Virus record (IMG/VR): IMGVR_UViG_3300007541_000167 | Coordinates: 1-26,819 of that record | Strand: one strand, 5' to 3' | Origin: a virus | DNA length: 26,819 nucleotides | Shown here: positions 22,575 through 26,819 of the stretch, one piece after another | Layout of the letters: the number at the start of each line of letters is the position of its first letter | Numbering within the stretch: position 1 is the first letter of the stretch | Notes under the pieces: generated by a model | Told to the model about the DNA's origin: nothing | What the model saw: the letters and a program-made list of their open reading frames with translations, nothing else | Databases searched by the model: none | Translations under genes and position numbers: made by a program

Positions 22575-23565
22575 CAAAAACAAAATTTACAAAATAATTA
22601 ATAGGTACTCTTAGAATATATGCAGCATTGTCTTGATATCCAAATGTAATTAACATATTATCTTTGTATTCCGTCATCCCAACTGCAAATTCAATTTCCG
22701 CATTAATAAACGAAAATTGTCTGCTGACTTTTACAATATTCCAGTCTTCATCCCAAATTACAAATCTATGCCGATATGTACCATCCTTTCTACCTATAGC
22801 ACTTTTAAATAAAAAGGTTTCATGAGTTAAGGAATAGTAATAATTTTTATACCTTAGAACCTGCGAACCACCACGTAAATCAATAGTTCCCAAGTCCTTC
22901 CAATTCTTTAAATGAACTGTAGTTGTAGTATTATTTTTTGGGTCATATCTTACAACTTCCGCACCATTAGTCCACTTTACATAATGGTAAGGTAGGTCAA
23001 CGATTGGCATCCAATTTTTTTCACAATAAGAATCATCATTCCCAGGAGACGGAATTCTATGCTGTGATATTTCCTTTACACCATTATCAGTAAATACCAT
23101 TTCAGAAAGTTCCATTCTTCCAGTACCTTTTTCATCAAGGTCTCTTCTTACACCAGTATTATAAAGTTTACCATTCCAACGGACAATGCGTGCATCTTCT
23201 AATCCAACAAATTCCCAAAGTTCTTTGTTCGGAAAATCAGAAGTATCAATGTGATGATATTCTTTAATGGTCATATCATCATTCATTTCACACATAATAT
23301 TCCAAGTGCGAAGCCTCCAATCATTTTCTGGATGAATATAAACTAAAGGACCCCAAGGATGTTCAAAAACTTTTTTTTCAGAATGGTATAGAGTATAATT
23401 AATATTTCTAATATTCACTAACAATTTATCAGTTACTTTGTCAAAGTAAACTGAAGGATTTGTTAGAGATGGTCCTTTTAAATCCTTCGGTGGAATGGTT
23501 AATGGGTGAATACTTCCACCGTTTTGAATCACCAATTTTACAAAGTTTAACTCATCAACTGCCAT
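22558..23565 (-). CDS. GH130-like beta-propeller glycoside hydrolase or phosphorylase
   Basis: 335 aa. Repeated blades with Trp/Tyr strands suggest a five-bladed beta-propeller. Diagnostic stretches: KGPSLTNPSVYFD, WEFVGLEDARIVRWNGK at 117-133 with Asp124 as candidate acid, CEKNWMPIVDLPYHYV at 181-196, IDLRGGSQVLRYKNYYYSL, SLTHETFLFKS, and INAEIEFAVGMTEY. The EDAR and EKNW blocks recall the GH130 (mannosyl-phosphorylase/mannosidase) and GH43-like clans; the exact family and substrate are uncertain. A GATAAATA late-type motif precedes the ATG by 19 nt. It heads a coupled run with the two glycosyltransferase genes. Confidence 0.7.
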   Translation of the reverse strand: MAVDELNFVKLVIQNGGSIHPLTIPPKDLKGPSLTNPSVYFDKVTDKLLVNIRNINYTLYHSEKKVFEHPWGPLVYIHPENDWRLRTWNIMCEMNDDMTIKEYHHIDTSDFPNKELWEFVGLEDARIVRWNGKLYNTGVRRDLDEKGTGRMELSEMVFTDNGVKEISQHRIPSPGNDDSYCEKNWMPIVDLPYHYVKWTNGAEVVRYDPKNNTTTTVHLKNWKDLGTIDLRGGSQVLRYKNYYYSLTHETFLFKSAIGRKDGTYRHRFVIWDEDWNIVKVSRQFSFINAEIEFAVGMTEYKDNMLITFGYQDNAAYILRVPINYFVNFVFDGVDI

Positions 23566-23568
23566 AAC

Positions 23569-23757
23569 TTAAATTATTTTTTGATATTTATCTTTAAGGT
23601 TTGATGCCATTATTTTTACAGTTTCAACTAAGCATATTTTTATATAATGAAATTCGATTTGATATGTAATATCCTTATCTCTAGTTAGAAATGTTGATAG
23701 GCCTTCCTTCACCCTCAGGAAGTGCTTTCTTATTTGGTCTGGGATTGAGACTTTCAT
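23569..23757 (-). CDS. Possible 62-aa gene overlapping its neighbour, doubtful
   Basis: Begins with ATG at MKVSIPDQIRKHFLRVKEGL in a frame different from the 101-aa gene, overlapping it by 77 nt, and fills the otherwise empty 115-nt gap before the GH130-like gene (IEFHYIKICLVETVKIMASN near the end). The last third reads like an amphipathic helix. No clear ribosome site is seen, and the overlapped part could be chance. Kept as a weak call; nothing else is seen in the gap apart from a late-type motif. Confidence 0.3.
   Translation of the reverse strand: MKVSIPDQIRKHFLRVKEGLSTFLTRDKDITYQIEFHYIKICLVETVKIMASNLKDKYQKII
23585..23592 (-). promoter_or_regulatory. T4-late-type promoter upstream of the GH130-like gene
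   Basis: GATAAATA on the minus strand, 19 nt before the ATG, one mismatch to TATAAATA. Confidence 0.5.
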
Positions 23758-23986
23758 TCTTAATTACAATAAACTTATCTTTATTTAAAGTACCAGCAAC
23801 CTGAACTTCAAAACTATCATCACCAGTCCATCCAATGTCCCTCATAATTTGAAAAACATCTTTCATCACATAATCGTATTTGGTTTCTTCCTTTGAAGTT
23901 CGCATAAGGTCATTAATAAGTTTTTTATACAAATCATCAATATTCTTTTCACCAGACCTATAAGGATTTCCGTAAGTTTCTTTCAT
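23681..23986 (-). CDS. 101-aa protein, function unknown
   Basis: 101 aa, beginning MKETYGNPYRSGEKNIDDLY. The first 60 residues look helical (KKLINDLMRTSKEETKYDYV, MKDVFQIMRDIGWTGDD), followed by a short beta part (FEVQVAGTLNKDKFIVIKNE) and a Pro/Gly-rich end. No family recognised. It lies between two carbohydrate-enzyme genes, 40 nt after one and well before the next. It might be an accessory or structural partner, but that is only context. Confidence 0.65.
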   Translation of the reverse strand: MKETYGNPYRSGEKNIDDLYKKLINDLMRTSKEETKYDYVMKDVFQIMRDIGWTGDDSFEVQVAGTLNKDKFIVIKNESLNPRPNKKALPEGEGRPINISN

Positions 23987-24026
23987 CGTAAAAATATTTT
24001 ACTTTATGTATGGTAGCACAGACTTC

Positions 24027-24941
24027 TCAAGAAATCAACCCAGTAATAAAATCTCTGTCTGGTTGTAAGTTATCACGATTCTTAAGAATCGTTCCACCAA
24101 GACCATCCATTACCCAGAGATTTCTACCCTCTGACCATGCCCTACGAAGTCCTGGAACGTTACTTGCAAGTGCCCAGGCATGGTCTGTATCCAAAACCTG
24201 CGGACCCCTAAATCCGGGGACTTTACGCACACCTCCTGCTCTTGGAGAATTACTTGGAGCAATCCAATCAGCACCAACTCTTTTTAACCATGACTGGTCC
24301 TTATAAACACCAACAGCATAAGAAGCACCGACTGGTTTATCAGTCCACTTCTTCACCCAAGAAATAACTTTCTTCTGAAACCAATTAATACTATCTTTAT
24401 GAAGTTCATTTCCAACCTCATAGATTACATTATTATAAGGTTCAAGAGTTTCCACAACTTTCTTTACGTGAGCACGTTGAAATGCATTCCAAGGTCCCTT
24501 TGTATGAACTTGTTGAGCACTATTTGGACCATCTTTTAGTCCATTGAATGGGTGATTTTCCCACCCACCACGGAAATAAGCATTAAAGGCGTGGTCAAAC
24601 AAAACCACGCCTGTTACAATATCTTTTCTTTTTGCTTTCTTAACTACTCTCTCTAATCTATCATAATATCCTTGGTTTAAGGAACCATCACTATTCCAGG
24701 GAACATCACCAACTTTAGCAAGACCTTTTGTGTTTGAGCCATAAAACATATTGGTCAAATCAACTGCTCTGGTCTCAACAGTCCATAATCTAGTAAAGTT
24801 TCCAGTCAACTTATTCAGTGAGATAACTTCTCCTGCCATTGGTTGGACTGTATTCCAGGTGTGATTTCCTGCCAATCGATAAGGATTTCCGTCGATTATA
24901 AAATCACTTTTTTTTACTGCAATCTCGTTTAAGAAGTCCAT
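24027..24941 (-). CDS. TIM-barrel glycoside hydrolase-like enzyme (GH5/GH140-like)
   Basis: 304 aa from the ATG at MDFLNEIAVKKSDF. The pattern fits a (beta/alpha)8 hydrolase: NPYRLAGNHTWNTVQPMAGE, FTRLWTVETRA, VVLFDHAFNAYFRGGWENH, and the barrel strand-4 motif NVIYEVGNELH with Glu179 as candidate acid/base. Near where the nucleophile is expected there is VLDTDHAWAL at 249-258, giving Asp rather than Glu, recalling DUF4038/GH140-type proteins. Substrate unknown. AAGGA 9 nt before this ATG supports the start; an upstream TTG is less likely. A CTAAATA late-type motif sits 24 nt before, so it is probably made late, possibly as a virion part or for lysis. No signal peptide seen. Confidence 0.72.
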   Translation of the reverse strand: MDFLNEIAVKKSDFIIDGNPYRLAGNHTWNTVQPMAGEVISLNKLTGNFTRLWTVETRAVDLTNMFYGSNTKGLAKVGDVPWNSDGSLNQGYYDRLERVVKKAKRKDIVTGVVLFDHAFNAYFRGGWENHPFNGLKDGPNSAQQVHTKGPWNAFQRAHVKKVVETLEPYNNVIYEVGNELHKDSINWFQKKVISWVKKWTDKPVGASYAVGVYKDQSWLKRVGADWIAPSNSPRAGGVRKVPGFRGPQVLDTDHAWALASNVPGLRRAWSEGRNLWVMDGLGGTILKNRDNLQPDRDFITGLIS

Positions 24942-25038
24942 TGTAATAATCCTTAACAACAGACTTATTTAGAAAGAGATTGGGCCAAGTATCTCTAATG
25001 ATTTCTGCCAGTTTATAGGGTGTTTCTGAATTAATCAT
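24904..25038 (-). CDS. Possible 44-aa gene overlapping talC and the hydrolase
   Basis: 44 aa: [20 protein letters not shown], then LFLNKSVVKDYYNGLLKRDC and SKKK. Its ATG sits in the end of talC (ATGATTAA, 8-nt overlap), and its end overlaps the hydrolase start by 38 nt. It occupies the only gap here and looks like an amphipathic, basic peptide. Overlap with the late-type promoter motif and the next start lowers confidence. No function recognised. Confidence 0.4.
   Translation of the reverse strand: MINSETPYKLAEIIRDTWPNLFLNKSVVKDYYNGLLKRDCSKKK
24966..24972 (-). promoter_or_regulatory. T4-late-type promoter upstream of the hydrolase
   Basis: CTAAATA on the minus strand, 24 nt before the chosen ATG, identical to the motif in front of gp4. 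It also supports the ATG over the upstream TTG, which lies only 6 nt after the motif. Confidence 0.55.
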
Positions 25039-25705
25039 TCCTAAATTTCAGTGCTTCCTCATAATCTTTCTGAAAGATTTCAAGACCCTTATCAGTCATA
25101 ATGTTCTTATACATCTTCCAGAATACTAGTGGTGGAATTGTCACAATATCAGTTCCAGCAAGAGCAGCCTTCTCTACTTGATAAACATCACGAATAGATG
25201 CTCCAAGGATTTGAGGAGTAACCTTTTTCCACCAAGAAGAGTTATCAAAAGTCTTGCGAATATTCTTGATAAGTTCAATGCCATCAACAGAGTTATCAAA
25301 CCATCTACCAACAAATGGTGAGATGTAAGTTGCTCCTGCTTTACCAGCAAGAATTGCCTGAGCAACAGAGAACACCAGGGTTACGTTAGTTTTTTTTCCA
25401 GTGGTTGAGAGTTGCCTACAAGCATTAAGACCTTCTACAGTGCAAGGAACTTTGATAGTAACCGATGGGGCAATTGAGTAATACCTCTGTGCCTGCATAA
25501 GCATCTCCCCAGCAGTATCACCCACAACTTCAGCAGAGATACTTTCAAGTTGTGGACACTTATCATAAATTTCCTTTACTACATCAAGAAGTTCCCTACC
25601 ACTTTTTAGAATAAGAGATGGATTAGTAGTCACTCCATCAATCAGTCCAGTATTATAAGCGGGGACGATTTGGTCAATATCAGCAGTATCTAGAAAGATT
25701 TTCAA
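25031..25705 (-). CDS. talC: Transaldolase (TalC type) with TTG start
   Basis: 224 aa, the short TalC/fructose-6-phosphate-aldolase-like form typical of cyanophages. Motifs: [38 protein letters not shown] with the Schiff-base lysine in the IKVP stretch, [20 protein letters not shown], and a QILGASIR strand near 165-172. It moves three-carbon units in the pentose phosphate pathway and pushes host carbon towards NADPH and ribose. The start is TTG; the AGGAGG ribosome site 7-8 nt upstream is perfect, and the next in-frame Met lies far inside, so TTG is well supported. The start overlaps the petF stop by 4 nt, so expression is coupled. Confidence 0.92.
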   Translation of the reverse strand: MKIFLDTADIDQIVPAYNTGLIDGVTTNPSLILKSGRELLDVVKEIYDKCPQLESISAEVVGDTAGEMLMQAQRYYSIAPSVTIKVPCTVEGLNACRQLSTTGKKTNVTLVFSVAQAILAGKAGATYISPFVGRWFDNSVDGIELIKNIRKTFDNSSWWKKVTPQILGASIRDVYQVEKAALAGTDIVTIPPLVFWKMYKNIMTDKGLEIFQKDYEEALKFRND

Positions 25706-25992
25706 AGATTTTCCTCCTGTTCAGTTTCAATTACACAATCAGATTTTGGATAAGCAACACAGAGCATTGTGAATCCAGCAGCAAGTTGGTCATCGTCAAG
25801 GAACGATTGTTCCTCATTATCAACTTCACCACTGATTACTTTGCCCGCACAAGAAGAGCAAGCACCAGCACGACAAGAATAAGGGAGGTCAACTCCAGCT
25901 TCGTCTGCTGCTTCAAGAATATATTGGTCTTCAGGACATTGAATAACTTGTTCAGTTCCATCGGGAGAACGAAGAGTAATAGAATAAGTCAT
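25702..25992 (-). CDS. petF: Plant-type [2Fe-2S] ferredoxin
   Basis: 96 aa. Cluster ligands are Cys40, Cys45, Cys48 ([13 protein letters not shown]) and Cys78 (TMLCVAYP), the C-x4-C-x2-C-x29-C order of photosynthetic ferredoxins. It carries electrons from photosystem I, or serves phage reductases such as bilin reductases. It is a known cyanophage auxiliary gene. It lies 3 nt after the 40-aa membrane gene and overlaps talC. Its last codons contain the talC ribosome site. Confidence 0.95.
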   Translation of the reverse strand: MTYSITLRSPDGTEQVIQCPEDQYILEAADEAGVDLPYSCRAGACSSCAGKVISGEVDNEEQSFLDDDQLAAGFTMLCVAYPKSDCVIETEQEENL

Positions 25993-25995
25993 AGT

Positions 25996-26118
25996 TCAGT
26001 TAGTGTGATTTTTGTTGTTTTTAGTTACAGTATAGGCATAAATCATTGAGGCAACTCCCCCAACGATTGCGAGACAGCATACAAACATATGAATATAGTC
26101 GTTGTGATTGTGATGCAT
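25996..26118 (-). CDS. 40-aa His-rich single-pass membrane peptide
   Basis: 40 aa: MHHNHNDYIHMFVCCLAIVG then GVASMIYAYTVTKNNKNHTN. A hydrophobic helix spans about 11-31. The first ten residues hold four His, and three Lys/His residues follow the helix. Its ATG overlaps the petE stop (TAATG), and ferredoxin begins 3 nt after it, so it is co-translated with both. Too short for usual callers. Function unknown; position between plastocyanin and ferredoxin points to the thylakoid membrane, which is inference. Confidence 0.65.
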   Translation of the reverse strand: MHHNHNDYIHMFVCCLAIVGGVASMIYAYTVTKNNKNHTN

Positions 26119-26441
26119 TATGAGACGTGAATAGTAGCAACCATTCCAGCACCTTTATGAGGACCACACCAATAAGTGTAATCTCCAGGTTCTGTGAATG
26201 TAATATCAAAACTTTCTCCAGGGGAGAACAAAAGTCCATCGTGAGAAAGTTCTGGATGGTCTTCAACAATCACATTATGTGGTGGTAGCATACCATTTAC
26301 AAAATGAACTGTTTCTCCAACAGCAATTGTAGTATCTGCGGGTTCAAAGACCAAGTTACCATTACTTCCCATAGTAATGTCTAATGCCCAAGAAGGAAGT
26401 GCAAAAAATAAGGACGCAAATAAAACGATAAGAAACTTCAT
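26118..26441 (-). CDS. petE: Plastocyanin with signal peptide
   Basis: 107 aa. Signal peptide at 1-19 (MKFLIVLFASLFFALPSWA), cleavage likely after SWA. The mature part has the copper ligands of plastocyanin: His in MLPPHNVIVE, and Cys, His and Met in YWCGPHKGAGM. It carries electrons from cytochrome b6f to photosystem I in the thylakoid lumen. It is a known cyanophage auxiliary gene. First gene of the petE-40 aa-petF-talC run. A 73-nt spacer before it holds no clear consensus promoter; the ATG has no obvious ribosome site. Confidence 0.95.
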   Translation of the reverse strand: MKFLIVLFASLFFALPSWALDITMGSNGNLVFEPADTTIAVGETVHFVNGMLPPHNVIVEDHPELSHDGLLFSPGESFDITFTEPGDYTYWCGPHKGAGMVATIHVS

Positions 26442-26514
26442 AATAGTTATTGAAACTTAACTTATCTATAGGAGTTTCTTATGTTTTAAGTGATTATGTT
26501 AAGAAATACTAATA

Positions 26515-26819
26515 TTATGAATCACCAAGAGAAAAATCTTTTAGTGACGTAGAAGAATTGTATTCTTCCAGTGCTTCTTTTACAGAGTCTTTGATTTGTG
26601 TTTTAGAAACAAAAACATTATCTTTCTTATATTCTGAATGAAGAGTCTCAAATGTTTCAGTTGTCTCATACATTACAGTATTTGTAACATCTGAAAGAAA
26701 CTTTAGAATCCTTCCGTCCAAATGGTCCATACCATATCCTGGGAGAAACTGTTGTAGAGTTTTGTTAAAGATTCCCCAGTAGGTAGCAACCTTTTGTTCA
26801 TAGAGTTCATAATACTCAC
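26515..26819 (-). CDS. C-terminal part of an unknown gene cut by the right edge
   Basis: The frame is open to the window edge and gives at least 100 residues, not only those after the internal Met. Visible segments: YYELYEQKVATYWGIFNKTL, QQFLPGYGMDHLDGRILKFL, TETFETLHSEYKKDNVFV, and a Ser-rich end. It is helical and charged with a C-terminal SSTSLKDFSLGDS. Not recognised. It ends 74 nt before petE in the same direction. Confidence 0.65.
   Translation of the reverse strand, partial: EYYELYEQKVATYWGIFNKTLQQFLPGYGMDHLDGRILKFLSDVTNTVMYETTETFETLHSEYKKDNVFVSKTQIKDSVKEALEEYNSSTSLKDFSLGDS

Noticed and set aside
24010-24306. 98-aa plus-strand open frame over the hydrolase end
   Set aside because: Shadow of the hydrolase gene; no start signals.
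26442-26514. Search for a promoter upstream of petE
   Set aside because: AT-rich with TTAACA and TATAGA elements, but the spacing is wrong and no late-type motif is present.
1-26819. tRNA genes, CRISPR arrays, IS elements or attachment sites
   Set aside because: No cloverleaf-like stretch, no evenly spaced long repeats, and no transposase or integrase reading frame were seen by eye; a tRNA scan was not possible.

Overview
The window is AT-rich and almost fully coding, with overlapping genes. It looks like a piece of a T4-like cyanomyovirus genome (host Synechococcus or Prochlorococcus). T4-type tail, baseplate, head-completion and replication genes (gp5, gp27-like, gp26, gp54-like, gp4, gp48, gp53, gp32, gp59, gp33) sit beside cyanophage auxiliary genes (phoH, thyX, speD, glutaredoxin, talC, ferredoxin, plastocyanin) and a DUF1825 protein of cyanobacterial type. 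No tRNA, IS element or CRISPR array is seen.

Layout. (1) 1-9284, minus strand: tail hub block in the order gp54-like, gp26, a 58-aa ORF, two large helical tail proteins (tape-measure-like; the second carries a lambda-R-type lysozyme domain), gp27-like and gp5, then the start of another gene cut by the left edge. (2) 9320-12135, plus strand: gp4, a 131-aa protein, gp48 and gp53. (3) 12138-13143: a terminator hairpin, gp32 and its near-consensus sigma70 promoter, with a leader made of three 9-nt repeats. (4) 13144-17127, minus: DUF1825, gp59, gp33, a PD-(D/E)XK exonuclease, phoH, an 82-aa protein, thyX and two tiny genes, under a sigma70-type promoter whose -35 box lies in the terminator hairpin of the upstream mini-operon. 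(5) 17174-17660: two tiny coupled genes behind a 230-nt non-coding regulatory stretch. (6) 17661-19636, minus: speD, small conserved-looking proteins and glutaredoxin. (7) 19639-24941, minus: a carbohydrate island with a GT2-like/GT25-like/TPR fusion, a GT11 fucosyltransferase-like enzyme, a GH130-like beta-propeller enzyme, a 101-aa unknown and a TIM-barrel glycoside hydrolase-like enzyme. (8) 24904-26819, minus: talC, petF, a 40-aa membrane peptide, petE, and a gene cut by the right edge.

How they work together. Regions 1-2 build the tail hub, tube and baseplate and finish the head. Regions 3-4 supply single-strand DNA binding, helicase loading, late-transcription coactivation and dTMP synthesis. 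The auxiliary genes support host electron flow, pentose-phosphate carbon flow and polyamine synthesis during infection. The carbohydrate island could modify host or virion glycans.

The most striking signal is at the gp26/58-aa junction. A U-UUU-UUC slippery heptamer sits just before the gp26 stop, with an 8-nt spacer and an 8-bp hairpin after it, and the -1 frame continues directly into the 58-aa ORF upstream of the tape-measure-like gene. This is the layout of the G/GT tail-assembly-chaperone frameshift of other tailed phages.
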